DNA from: Channallabes apus
Lineage: Eukaryota > Chordata > Actinopteri > Siluriformes > Clariidae
Assembly: GCA_030522415.1 (NCBI GenBank)
Contig: CM060109.1
Coordinates: forward strand, 3,874,655-3,938,654
DNA length: 64,000 nucleotides
Direction of reading: 5' to 3'
Each line of letters begins with the position of its first letter. Position 1 is the stretch's first letter. Below the pieces are notes generated by a model that saw nothing but the letters and a program-made list of their open reading frames with translations, ran no database searches and was not told the origin of the DNA. The position numbers were made by a program, and so were the translations under genes. This document shows, one piece after another, positions 54,769 through 64,000 of this stretch.

Positions 54769-57113
54769 AGAAAGACAATGGAAAGAATGGTAACAGAAAG
54801 ATTAACACACTACCTAGAAATAAACAAACTTCTATCACCATTCCAAAATGGGTTTAGAAAAGGAAGAAGTACTATGGACGCAATATTAAATCTAGAATCT
54901 GAAATAAGAAAAGCACAAACAAATAAGGAGAAGGTAATTGCAGTCTTCTTTGATATTGAAAAGGCATATGATATGCTATGGAAAGAAGGTCTACTATGCA
55001 AACTAAACAAATTAGGAATAAGAGGCAAAATGCATGATTGGATAAAGAACCTTTTAGAAAATAGAACAATAGAAGTCAGAGTGGGTACTGAATACTCAAA
55101 AAAATACACAGTAGAAAACGGCACCCCGCAAGGAAGCGTGTGTAGCCCAATATTATTCAGCATCATGATAAACGACATATTTGATGGAGTAGAAGAAACA
55201 ATAGGAAAATCACTATATGCAGATGACGGAGCACTGTGGATCAGAGGCAGGAACATAGAATACATTAACACCAAGATGCAGAAAGCAATAAAAGAGGTAG
55301 AAAAATGGGCAAATAAATGGGGATTTAAGATTTCTCTAACAAAGACACACAGTATATGCTTTACAAAGAGACATAAGAATATCTCTCTAAAACTATACAA
55401 ACAAGAACTAAAACAAGTACAGACAATCAAATACCTAGGAATGTACTTTGACGAAAAGCTAACCTGGAAAACACACATAAAGAAAATAAAAGAAAAATGC
55501 AATAAAATCATAAATGTAATGCGGTGCCTTACAGGACAGTCATGGGGAGCTAACAGAGCCTCGTTAGTAAGCATATACAATGCATTCATGAGAGCTACTA
55601 TAGACTATGGGTGCTTAGCATACATGTCAGCAGCAGAATCCAACCTAAAACAGTTAGACACTATGCAAGCTCAAGCCTTAAGAGTTTGTTGTGGGGCCTT
55701 CAAAACATCCCCAGTATCAGCTATGCAAGTAGAAATGGAAGTAATGCCGATAAGAATAAGAAGAATAAAACTACTGTTGGCATACTGGGTTAACCTACAA
55801 GGGCATAATAAAGAACATCCAACAAAGAATATTCTTAAAGAATGCTGGGAACACAGCAAAATGAACATATACAGCTTCGGATGGATAGGAGACACTAGAG
55901 CAAAAGGCCTAAGACTCCATAAACTCAACATCAGTCCCACAGTACCACTTCACAAAACCCCACCATGGAAACTGATAACCCCACCAGTAGATGTAAGCTT
56001 AAAACAAAAAATTAAGGACAACCCAACACACATTCCATGCTGGCTAATAGTGCAAAATCATATTAAAACAATAGGAAAAAAGAAATTAATAATATACACG
56101 GATGGTTCCAAAGACCCAGGTACGGGACGAACAGGGGCAGCGTTCTACATCCCGCAACACAAAATATCAGCTAAAAAAAGAATAACAGATCAACTATCAG
56201 TATACACCTCCGAACTAATAGGAATACAAATGGCACTTAAATGGGTGGAAAAGAATCACCAAGGAGAGACAATAATAGCATCTGACAACATGTCGGCCAT
56301 AACCAGTCTAGAAACAGGAAACTCATGCAGACAGGACATCCTACATAATATATTACAATTAGTAACAGAATTATACCATAAAGATGTGAGGATTACTGTT
56401 CTATGGGTACCAGCACACGTAGGTGTAAAAGGAAACGAACAAGCAGATAAACTCGCCAAACAAGCACTCAAAAGTAAAAATGTCCAAATAAAAATCCCAA
56501 TAAGCAGAGCAGAAGTTAAGAAAATAATTAAAGAACACACAAACAAAATATGGCAAGAAAGATGGGATGAAGGAGAAACAGGTAGACACATGCATCAAAT
56601 CCAAAAAAAGATCAAAAGAGGGAAAGTATGGGGCAGAAACAGAAGAGAGGAGATCATCATAACTAGGCTAAGAATAGGACACACAGGACTAAACCAAAGT
56701 CTTAAGGTAATAGGCAAACACCCAACTGGTAAATGTGAATACTGTGGACAAGTAGAAACAGTAACACACATACTAACAAACTGTAAAAGATACGACAAAG
56801 AAAGACAGGAACTCAGAGAAACCATGCAGGAGGAAGGAGTAGAAACAACAATAGAAAACATACTAGGGAAGATGAACTGGAAAATATATAAAAGTCTGTT
56901 TAAGTACCTAAATGAAACTGGTCTAGTCAATAGAATCTAAGAGAATTTAATAAAGTAAAAAAGAGAAAAAAAGAAAGAATTAAAAAAAAAAATAAAAAAA
57001 TTTTTTTTCTCCCAATCTAATGATCCACACTCCAGCCCAGCAGGTGGCGGTAATGCACCTATAAGTTGGCTGCCAGCCGCCATAAAACAACAAAGAAGAA
57101 GAAGAAGAAGAAC
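54769..57113 (+). mobile_element. I/Nimb-type LINE, 5'-truncated, young
   Basis: Inserted in the solo LTR with an 11-bp target duplication AACATGGTTGC (54758-54768, 57114-57124). It is 5'-truncated inside the RT. The 3' UTR has the CCCAGCAGGTGGCGGTAATGC motif typical of fish LINEs of this type and ends in GAA/AAG repeats. Confidence 0.88.
54778..56940 (+). CDS. LINE ORF2 C-terminal part: RT, RNase H, zinc knuckle (720 aa)
   Basis: Starts at the first ATG, 9 bases inside the insertion, within the RT fingers (MERMVTERLTHYLEINKLLSP). RT motifs: FFDIEKAYDMLW (residues 57-68), GTPQGSVCSPILF (115-127), YADDGALW (147-154). RNase H with its four acidic residues: Asp442 (YTDGSKDPG), Glu479, Asp503 (ASDNMSA) and Asp557 (NEQADKLA). 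A CX2CX7HX4C knuckle follows (CEYCGQVETVTHILTNC). An RNase H after the RT is typical of the I group. The frame is fully open, so insertion was recent, but without endonuclease this copy cannot move by itself. Confidence 0.93.
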   Translation: MERMVTERLTHYLEINKLLSPFQNGFRKGRSTMDAILNLESEIRKAQTNKEKVIAVFFDIEKAYDMLWKEGLLCKLNKLGIRGKMHDWIKNLLENRTIEVRVGTEYSKKYTVENGTPQGSVCSPILFSIMINDIFDGVEETIGKSLYADDGALWIRGRNIEYINTKMQKAIKEVEKWANKWGFKISLTKTHSICFTKRHKNISLKLYKQELKQVQTIKYLGMYFDEKLTWKTHIKKIKEKCNKIINVMRCLTGQSWGANRASLVSIYNAFMRATIDYGCLAYMSAAESNLKQLDTMQAQALRVCCGAFKTSPVSAMQVEMEVMPIRIRRIKLLLAYWVNLQGHNKEHPTKNILKECWEHSKMNIYSFGWIGDTRAKGLRLHKLNISPTVPLHKTPPWKLITPPVDVSLKQKIKDNPTHIPCWLIVQNHIKTIGKKKLIIYTDGSKDPGTGRTGAAFYIPQHKISAKKRITDQLSVYTSELIGIQMALKWVEKNHQGETIIASDNMSAITSLETGNSCRQDILHNILQLVTELYHKDVRITVLWVPAHVGVKGNEQADKLAKQALKSKNVQIKIPISRAEVKKIIKEHTNKIWQERWDEGETGRHMHQIQKKIKRGKVWGRNRREEIIITRLRIGHTGLNQSLKVIGKHPTGKCEYCGQVETVTHILTNCKRYDKERQELRETMQEEGVETTIENILGKMNWKIYKSLFKYLNETGLVNRI

Positions 57114-57473
57114 AACATGGTTGCTTGTTAACCAAGTCAGAGCGAGAGTGCAACTGTGGTGCCTCGAGCTATTTTGTTTCTAGTGCTATATTGTGAATAC
57201 ATGCGGTTTTCTTTTTTGGATTTATTTCTTTATTTTTCTGTTTTGTTTTTTTCTTTGGTACTTTGGGTTTCTTTTTGTTTTTCCCTCTCCCTTTTTTTTG
57301 TGTGGTCACCTGTAAATATCCTGCACCAGTGGACTGTAAATTTCCTGAGCACTGTAAATAAATATCACTTTGCATTGAAGTGCTATTGCGGGTGGAGCCA
57401 TCATTTTTACCACCTTATACGAACATTTACCACGTCCGTGAGCGAGTGGTGGTTCTCGCTTTATCACAATGGG

Positions 57474-57850
57474 TTATGTCTTTTGAATTATTTGGTGGAT
57501 GATTTTGGGATGGTTTCATCTGCTGCTGTTATCAGTGTATTTGTGAACCACTTCATGGAGTCTTCATGGTCCTGACAGTTCTTGATAAATCTCTCTTGAC
57601 AAGCGGCTCGGAATGCATGCCAAATTGCTTTTTGTAATTTACATTTTTGGGGGGATTGCTGTATTTCAGTTGCTGTTAGCGTTATAATCAGTGGGAAGTG
57701 ATCACTTCCATGAAGGTCATCCCATATAAGCCATGTAAAGTCGGTCAGCAGTTAGGGGTTGCAAATAGTTAAGTCTGGGGGACTCGTACATGTAGTGTAT
57801 TATGGTGAACTGGTATATTTAGATGCTGTCTTCCCCACAGCAACATTGAT
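57474..57850 (-). pseudogene. Rest of I-like LINE remnant, block 2
   Basis: Continues block 2 after the solo LTR; equivalent to 4762-5140 (shared GGTTATGTCTTTTGAATT, GATTTTGGGATGGTTTCATC, AAGTGATCACTTCC). Encodes, on the minus strand, the linker and end of the endonuclease region. Decayed. Confidence 0.7.
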
Positions 57851-58379
57851 CACTCAGGTTTGTTGACGGTGAAGTGATTGGTCGCTTTACATCTCATGGA
57901 GCCCTTCATGTCTGTTTCCTTCTGGCTCTCCTTTTTAGTTACGCTGCCATAGTTAGTCCTGCCAGGGTCCCTGGTTGCACTTTGGACTAAATATACATTC
58001 ACTTTATACATTGTGTAACTGTGACCATACCTAACTGCCATCTCTCCTACTCTTCTGCTCCTTCCTCTTCTCTCTCTTTTCCTCCCTCTCCGTTGCTCTC
58101 TATCCCTCTCCCCATCTCTGTCAAGCTATACATGTAGCTCCTGAGCTAACTACATAAGGTCAAAACAAAACATTTCTAATAGCATTTTAAACAACTACAG
58201 TATAAAGTTACATATGTTGCCTTCCACAAAATGCATTTTAAGATACAGATCATTTTCAGCACAAACAGTAACAAAAAACTTAAAATAGGAAAACTTTAAA
58301 TCATGCATGTTCAAGTAGGGACACTTAATTAAACAAAAAAAATTAATGTCTTTTCATGCTGTAAGCGGGGGACCGGCGT

Positions 58380-58557
58380 CTATCCGGTGTGAACACGCTG
58401 ATGTTGTTGGAGAGCACTCGGTCGATTACAACCCCTCCCACACTCTAAGCACTGATGCGGCCTCACTCCTTTGTGAAGGCACTGGTGATCTTTGAGGTTA
58501 TTTCTCTGAGTAAAACTCTTTCCACACTGTGAGCACTGATACGGCTTCTCTCCTGTG
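58380..58557 (-). pseudogene. PRDM9-like zinc-finger relic (last two fingers)
   Basis: [27 protein letters not shown] and [21 protein letters not shown], then a stop. These equal fingers 18 and 19 of the 5.65 kb gene. Changes include Phe to Cys in the hydrophobic core of the last finger and the altered linker HKGVRP. Homology stops at 58557 within the first finger's linker. No upstream fingers or SET exons of a second copy are seen in the window. Confidence 0.88.
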
Positions 58558-58562
58558 TACAA

Positions 58563-58673
58563 CCTCACCAATGAACAACGCCAGCCAATGAAGTGGGACG
58601 TTTTGTGCGCGATGACGTCACAGACTACGCAGAGCAGTTCGCGCCGTTTTGGTGGTTTTGTTCATTGGTGAGG
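58563..58673. mobile_element. 111-bp inverted-repeat element
   Basis: Begins CCTCACCAATGAAC and ends with its perfect inverse GTTCATTGGTGAGG. Starts 6 bases after the breakpoint of the zinc-finger relic. Too short to code; could be a MITE or a recombination scar. 58674-59110 beyond it has no feature that I recognise. Confidence 0.5.
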
Positions 58674-59117
58674 CATCGACCAATAAAATGACTTCATTCC
58701 CACCCCAGCCCCACCCCCGACTCTGCTCTCTCAAGTTCGCGTTTACAAGTGCACAAGTGAGTTTTGCTACAGGAATATCGCAAAATGAGTAGCAAAAGTC
58801 AGAGCGCTGGGATTTGAGGTTGTACTGCCAGATCTGAGAGGTTGTGAATGCCGACTTGTGGTTGTACAGCGAAACTGAAGTAAAGCGCAAAGATAAATGT
58901 GTAGTACACAATTGTGTCTGTCATTTTGTTCATGTGAGTGACTCTTTACACATTTACACATATTAATCTGCAACTTCGAATTCAAAACACAGGTGTACAC
59001 ATCAGAGCTGTGAGTATAAATTTCAACTTACAAATACAACTCTTAATTTTACAAGTTCTCACATTCAAATTTGCAAGCTCTCGGGTTTTGCTACTGTTTT
59101 ACCCTCATATATATACT

Positions 59118-59118
<1 letters not shown>

Positions 59119-59154
<36 letters not shown>
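59119..59154. repeat. (CA)n microsatellite
   Basis: A pure CA run directly abutting the hAT-like element end at 59153. CA sequence is also present at the other end (60690), so the target duplication cannot be read. Confidence 0.9.
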
Positions 59155-59156
<2 letters not shown>

Positions 59157-60688
59157 CACGTGCAGAGGGGGGAGGGCGGCGGGTGCTTGAGCACCCGCCC
59201 CTTTCCTCCAGGATGCCTCAAGTGCCCTTTTTTGCCCTTTGTATGTGCGTATGGACTCCTGTCTTTGCCCCTCAACAATAAAATTTAACTATTAATCTCA
59301 ATTTTGCTAAATAAAAGGATCTGGCTTGCATCAGTCACATGACTGCCATTAACCAATGCTCGCCCTTGAGGGCAGAGCGCGCTCGTTACGAGCCGGGTAC
59401 GAGCACGCAAAGTGCACGCGCATTTTCTGCAGGCTGGGCGGTGCGGAGCTGGAGGAGAAGCAGGCAAATTAACTGGAAGGTGCAGACTGTAGCAAAACAG
59501 TAAATAGGGAGTACAGTGCACAGTATAGTCTATAACAACAAATGAATTTAAATAAATGAGCGTGCTGTTTGTGCAACACCGTGACAAACATTACCTGTCC
59601 TTTTATGAACTGCACAAGTAGTGGTGGTCATTAACTGCTAGCTAACTGGGTAAGGGTGTTACAGGGGGGTCTGTAGCTCTGTCCACCGTTTTAGGGAACA
59701 TGTTTAGTTTTAAAGTAAGTTACAGTTTTATTTCACTAAAAGCCATCTAATATGGATATCCACATAATTATGGATTATTATATTTATGATTAAAAAAACA
59801 CTGTTTTTAAAGAAAATATATTAAGTAACAGATAATATTCAATTCAATTCAATTCAGTTTTATTTGTATAGCACTTTTAACAATTGACATTGTCTCAAAA
59901 AAGCTTTACACAATCAAAAGAATTATTTAAGTTTGTATGGAATGTGTATGAATCAAAAATGTTCAGATAGTCCCTGGTGAGCAAGCCCGAGGGCGACAGT
60001 GGCAAGGAAAAACTCCCTGAGATGGTAATAGGAAGAAACCTTGAGAGGAACCAGACTCAACAGGGAACCCATTCTCATCTGGGTGAAACAGATAGCAGGA
60101 AATTATCTGCATTTATACAGTGTTAAGTGTTAGGTTTAGCTATAATAGTTGATGTTAATTGATGTTAAAATGGAGTCCAGTAGTTATTGGAGACTCAGAT
60201 AGACTTTTGGAAAGTTCCAGTCCTGAACTATCGAATTGTCAAGTCCTTAGAGAAACAGCTGACAACACCAGTCGAGGCGAGAACCATCTTCTAAGTAGAG
60301 AGAATCATCCCCAGACACCAGACGCATCCCAAAGAGATACACAGGTTTATATTTCAAATGAGATAAAATGCTGATTTTACAGCAGTAAAATTATTGTATC
60401 TCTACAGTTTAAACATTTAATAAGCACTGCATGTGCATGTTTGTGTGTTTTATGTGTATAGATTCTTAAAAATTATTACTAATAATATAATAATCAACAG
60501 CAACATTGTACGCCATCAGGTAAAACATAGGCTACATTTGCTTTGCATTGTCCCGACCTGATGACAGTCATACAGTATGATGCAATTCCATATTAGATTC
60601 GTTATGAATGTGAGTTGTTGTTATTCAGCATGTTCTATCTTTTTTACCTTTGAGCACTCGCCCCTTTAAACGTCTCTGCACGGCCCTG
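59153..60688. mobile_element. hAT-like nonautonomous element
   Basis: The left end CAGGCACGTGCAGAG and right end CTCTGCACGGCCCTG are inverted repeats beginning with CAGG. Subterminal words GAGCACCCGCCCCTTT and GAGCACTCGCCCCTTT are direct. This CAGGGCCGTGCAGAG end is typical of a fish hAT family. The interior has no transposase; it carries repeat T copy 2 (59840-60330). Confidence 0.65.
59840..60330. repeat. Interspersed repeat T, copy 2 (uninterrupted)
   Basis: Uninterrupted version of the 46.4-47.6 kb repeat. It supplies the empty site for the 751-bp MITE (GACTCAGATAGAC at about 60190). Confidence 0.7.
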
Positions 60689-60699
60689 CACACACACAT

Positions 60700-61550
60700 A
60701 TATTGTTCATTCATGTCTTCTGATGATGGCGACACATAGTTAACACTATCAGATAGCCTGCTATCAGGAAATTAAATTAATTTCAAGACCATTTAAACCG
60801 AGGCATTGTCATGTCTTTCATTGTTTTGTAATGAATCTTTTTTCAAAAGGAAACTGAAAACACAAAATAACCAGAGCTGCGCCGTCTATGCGAGAACGGA
60901 CGGGATTCTGGAAACTAAAACAAAAAACTAAAGATGCTCTCGGGACTTACTGAGGATTTATAGGAAGAGAGAGAGTAGAGTTTGTGCTTTGTGCACTTTA
61001 ACCCGAGAGCGTGCGCTAAACTGCTGCGTGCCGCTCTCCCTCACTCTCTCTCCGGTGTCTTAGACAGACAGAGGCTTGGGCTTTGCCTGTGTCTTCTCCA
61101 GCGCGCTTTGTCTTTGGCCTTTGGTCTCACACCTTTTACTGGTGCGACCGAATGATCACACGGAGTGTCACGGTATCACGACCCGGCCCATTCTGAACAG
61201 CTTATGCGCGGCTCCGCCCCTCGCGCGAGCCGCGTCGTTACATACATATCCACAAATACTTTAACAACGTACACTTATCATGAATTGCATTTTATATGAA
61301 TGTTACATATGAGACACGCACACAAACACATACTTATATAATATATGCACATACAAGCACATACACATTGTTAATTCATGTCTTCTGATGATGTTGATTC
61401 ATTTTTACGTTTTAAATAAGACATGGCATATTCACGAATCAGGACATTCGCATAGTTAACACTATCAGATAGCCTACTATCAGGAAAATAAATTAATTTC
61501 AAGACCATTTAAACCGCGGCATGGCCATGTCTTTCATTATTTTGTACCTG
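60700..61550. repeat. Duplicated spacer U flanking a CpG-rich insert
   Basis: 60700-60830 and 61378-61550 share CATGTCTTCTGATGATG, TAGTTAACACTATCAGATAGCC and TTTCAAGACCATTTAAACCG. The second has about 58 extra bases. Between them, 60827-61242 is CpG-rich with TGTAATGA/TCGTTACA ends. That could mark a solo LTR, but no target duplication is visible. 61551-61744 has nothing that I recognise. Confidence 0.45.
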
Positions 61551-61744
61551 TTAAGACATTACAAAAACTGTATAAGAAACTTTTAAAGCACGAATTTGGC
61601 CATCTCATTTCATCATTATGAAAATAACATGAAGCACATATACACACGTTCATTATGAAATATCTGTTGTAAAACAAAATAAAATTCATGTTTGCTACAG
61701 CATTGGAAACAATATTGTTTTAGGTTAACGGTTAACCTCATACA

Positions 61745-62515
61745 CAATTCATTTGGACTTACTGGAAGACGACTCCATCATCCTGCACCAGTCAAGGGTT
61801 CAATAAAGTAATGCAACTGAGAGGAATGGGTGGCATCTGGAAAGTCTAATGCTCACTACAAGCTTTGAGCGGTGGGAGGGAACACACTCCCAACACAGTG
61901 TTGAAACGGATAGGAAAGTGCACATTCAGCACCAGGGCCAGCTGCTCTACATACGATGGAGGGTCAAGATGCATAAATCACCATGTTTGGCACTGCATGC
62001 CCCCACATTCTTCTGCTGTCATGACCCCTTTACAAAAGGACCATCGAATATCAGACCAGTGAGTAAGGTATTCTGGCCCTGCTTGCTCATGACTCTTTTT
62101 CTCCTTGTGTCTTGCTTCAGATTGGACCAGTCGAGCAGATCCCCGACACCAAGAGCCATGCTGTGTAGGGGCTACTGCTTACCCTCGACCACCTGAGCTT
62201 ACTTCCTCGTCATCCCCACCTTCAGCCTCAGTTGTCCTTGACCGCCACGTACTGTAGCCTTGCCGAACTGTCATCACCATCAAAGCCCCAAAGGTCTTCA
62301 CGTACCTTTTTTTCACAAATTCCAGTCAACCTTGCACCATTGCCTGTTTTTCTAAGAGCACTTGTCTCACCAATCTGTGTCTCCATGTGTCCATGTCTGG
62401 CTCACTCCACTCTGTTAGCTTTACATTATAGCAGGGGACAAAGATTTTACATACAGTAAGGTCCCCAAATATAGAAAAGAGTTTCCAAGCAATGCTCTCA
62501 AACCATCGCAATCAA
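61745..62515 (+). repeat. LTR-like repeat, copy B
   Basis: Uninterrupted copy of the 9165-10560 repeat. Contains GGGAACACACTCCCAACACAG, the CCAGCTGCTC empty site, CCATGTTTGGCACTGCATG, AAATTCCAGTCAACC and the end TTTACATTATAGCAGGGGACA. No pol sequence adjoins it here. Confidence 0.6.
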
Positions 62516-62595
62516 AGACGCGAGAGTTTCTTCGTCTAAGAACAACAAACTGAATTCAGCTCAGAACAACTAAACTCCAACTCAGGTACGATAAA

Positions 62596-63504
62596 ATGGA
62601 TAATATTCAGCTTGTTCAGAGTGTAGAGTGCAGGATGTTTAGACATTCTTCCTCCGTCATTAGCGATAACTTTACTTGTGATAGGTGGGTGTTAGTTAGC
62701 ACCCTGACGGAGAAGATATTAGCGTTAGAAGAACGCATCCAGACTTTAGAGAGGGTTAGAGAGCGCGAGAGCAGCGTTATTCCCGTAGCGGACAGTCTGG
62801 GTGCCACAGGCGGAGATAACCAGCACCTGACTCCGGCATTAGAGCGCTCACAGCGGGGTGAGTGGGTGACGACTCGGCGGCAAACTCGTTCAGCCAAAGC
62901 TAACACTAAGGCTAGCCCACTGGAGCACACCTCTTCTGCGCTTCATGTGTACAACAGGTTTGCTCTCCTTAGTGATTCACCCGCTGAGAAAGCTGAAAGA
63001 GCTCTGGTTATAGGAGACTCCATCGTGAGGCACGTGAAATTAGCTAGACCTTTAGGGGCACCAGCAGCAGTGGTTAGGTGTATCCCAGAAGCCAGAGCAC
63101 CGGACATAGCAGGTAATCTTAGGGCTGTAGGACAGCATAGGTTCTCTACGATAGTGGTACATGCTGGAGCTAATGATATACGCCTTCGTCAGTCAGAGGT
63201 TAGTAAGAATAACTTTACAGAGGTGTTTAAAGTAGCGAAGGCGATGTCTGATGAAGTAATATGCTCTGGTCCCATCTCAATGAGATGTGGCGACATAGCT
63301 TACAGCAGGTTATGGTCGCTGAACCGCTGGATGTCCAGGTGGTGCTCCGTAAATAATGTGGGCTACATAGATAATTGGAAGACCTTTCAGGGAAAAGCTG
63401 GCCTGTTAGGGCGGGACGGTGTCCATCCCACTCGGGAAGGTGCTGCGCTCATTTCCTGTAGTATAGCTCATAGTCTCAGAAGACTAGGTCTAGGTAATCG
63501 GTGA
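62596..63504 (+). CDS. L2 ORF1 with SGNH esterase-like domain (302 aa)
   Basis: The N-terminal heptad-rich segment (residues about 33-60; LVSTLTEKILALEERIQTLERV) suggests a coiled coil. Residues 135-300 have SGNH hydrolase blocks: GDS at 140-142 (catalytic Ser142), GAND at 191-194 (oxyanion Asn193), and DGVH at 274-277 (Asp274/His277). In fish L2/CR1 elements this esterase-type ORF1 is known to bind nucleic acid, and the catalytic triad is usually kept. A basic stretch (TTRRQTRSAKANTK) lies between. The stop is a single TGA at 63502-63504. Confidence 0.92.
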   Translation: MDNIQLVQSVECRMFRHSSSVISDNFTCDRWVLVSTLTEKILALEERIQTLERVRERESSVIPVADSLGATGGDNQHLTPALERSQRGEWVTTRRQTRSAKANTKASPLEHTSSALHVYNRFALLSDSPAEKAERALVIGDSIVRHVKLARPLGAPAAVVRCIPEARAPDIAGNLRAVGQHRFSTIVVHAGANDIRLRQSEVSKNNFTEVFKVAKAMSDEVICSGPISMRCGDIAYSRLWSLNRWMSRWCSVNNVGYIDNWKTFQGKAGLLGRDGVHPTREGAALISCSIAHSLRRLGLGNR

Positions 63505-64000
63505 CAGACAGACAGGCTAAAACAACCGTCTGCTAGCTGCATAGAGTCGTCACTCAGGGTTCATCATATTGAGACTGTGTCTGTTCCCCAAGCTAAGCAA
63601 AAATGTAGAAAGACTCAGCAAGTCTGTTTTAATAATTTAATTAACATAAAGACCACAAACTCGGACCATACTGAATGTGCAGCCGGCACCCGTCATCTGA
63701 AGCTAGGACTGTTAAATATTAGATCTCTCACATCTAAAGCAGTTATTGTTAATGAAATTATCACAGATCAGGAGTTTGATATACTCCGTTTAACTGAAAC
63801 CTGGATTAAACAGGACGAGTACGTAGCTCTAAATGAAGCTAGTCCTCCTGGATACAGCTACGTACATCAGCCTCGGTTAACTGGTAGAGGAGGAGGCGTC
63901 GCAGTTATTTCCAACGATAACCTGTCTATCATACAAGAGCACGGACACAAATTTAATTCATTTGAAATTCTTTATAGTAACATAAGTGTATTAAACATAT
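63505..64000 (+). CDS. L2 ORF2 start (endonuclease), partial
   Basis: An open frame of 165 codons to the window edge, in the same frame as ORF1 and directly after its TGA. Endonuclease motifs: LGLLNIRSLTSKAVIVNEII, LRLTETWI (the Glu of the AP-type active site), GYSYVHQPRLTGRGGGVAVI. Not one ATG codon occurs in the frame, so its start is unclear. Possibilities are readthrough of the TGA, reinitiation at a non-ATG codon, or a start outside this stretch. Confidence 0.85.

Larger units (their letters stand above)
54150..57468 (+). mobile_element. Solo LTR (963 bp) carrying a LINE insertion
   Basis: Ends TGTGACAAAGC and GCTTTATCACA; target duplication ATGGG at 54145-54149 and 57469-57473. The duplicate block at 4765 shows the uninterrupted ATGGGTTATG. 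LTR sequence is 54150-54768 plus 57125-57468, with a TATAAAG box at about 54734. No gag or pol of its own. The strand is inferred from the TATA box. Confidence 0.8.
52452..58557 (-). repeat. Second copy of the 3.35-5.83 kb block (segmental duplication)
   Basis: Colinear and same orientation as 3355-5830. Order: L2 endonuclease piece, the L2/I fusion, I-like LINE, repeat R (57890-58060), the AT-rich 3' flank and the last two fingers of a PRDM9-like array. Extra sequence inside: a tandem repeat of about 260 bp (53380-53640 / 53641-53900) and the 54150-57468 nested insertion. Confidence 0.85.
62520..64000 (+). mobile_element. L2-type LINE, 5' end, runs off the window
   Basis: A short 5' leader (62520-62595), an ORF1 with an esterase-like domain, then ORF2 beginning with the endonuclease. 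Unlike the other LINE copies here it keeps its 5' end. The frame is open to the window edge, so it may be intact. Confidence 0.85.

Noticed and set aside
54810..55589. 259-codon minus-strand frame
   Set aside because: Antisense of an intact RT frame with strong codon-level motifs on the plus strand.
60827..61242. A solo LTR defined by TGTAATGA/TCGTTACA
   Set aside because: No matching target duplication and no second copy in the window; kept only as a low-confidence note.

Overview
The window is genomic DNA from a ray-finned fish, most likely an otophysan and possibly a catfish. This is inference from three things: introns, CpG-poor AT-rich spacers and long CA/TA microsatellites; teleost-type SINEs, Tc1, hAT, piggyBac, L1, L2, RTE, Rex1-like, Ty3/gypsy and BEL elements; and a PRDM9-type zinc-finger gene. 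No bacterial or viral genome organisation is present.

Layout. 0-5.4 kb: a possible CpG-rich first exon at the left edge, then LINE remnants (Tx1-like ORF1, L2, I-like). 5.65-17.7 kb (minus strand): a complete six-exon PRDM9-like gene encoding 864 residues. It has a zinc knuckle, a PR/SET domain with all three catalytic tyrosines, one SET-proximal finger and a 19-finger array. Its introns hold a gypsy remnant, a solo LTR, a SINE, MITEs and a dead Tc1. 19.0-30.0 kb (minus strand): an intact four-exon PB1-like gene (524 residues) 218 bp behind a broken transposase-like C2H2 gene. The broken gene is split by a Ty3/gypsy chromovirus with a TATAC target duplication. 30.2-34.8 kb: a minisatellite, a composite repeat with a SINE and Rex1-like RT, an RTE remnant and a SINE. 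35.4-39.85 kb: an L1 with intact ORF1. A 1.25 kb insert with a 26-bp target duplication lies between its ORFs, and a second chromovirus (39.85-45.0 kb) cuts its ORF2. 45-52.4 kb: a deleted piggyBac, a MITE inside a common repeat, a third, heavily deleted chromovirus and a BEL/Pao fragment. 52.45-58.56 kb: a second copy of the block at 3.35-5.8 kb, ending in the last two fingers of a PRDM9-like array. It is interrupted by a solo LTR that itself carries a young I-type LINE. 58.6-62.5 kb: a small inverted-repeat element, a hAT-like element, duplicated spacers and an LTR repeat. 62.5-64 kb: the 5' end of an L2 LINE whose ORF2 continues in frame after the ORF1 stop, with no ATG.

The host-like genes are the PRDM9-like gene (histone methyltransferase plus DNA-binding array, the family that positions meiotic recombination) and possibly the PB1-like gene. 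Nearly everything else is mobile DNA, much of it nested, so insertion order can be read from target duplications and empty-site copies. The least expected observations are: (1) the PRDM9-like gene keeps its catalytic residues and has a diversified finger array without visible KRAB/SSXRD exons; (2) the chromoviruses carry primer sites complementary to the predicted first bases of their own transcripts (Tf1/sushi-type self-priming); (3) the PB1/transposase-like gene pair; (4) the L2 ORF1-stop-ORF2 arrangement; (5) a tail-less 1.25 kb duplicate with a 26-bp target duplication; (6) a 26-bp microinversion between repeat copies.
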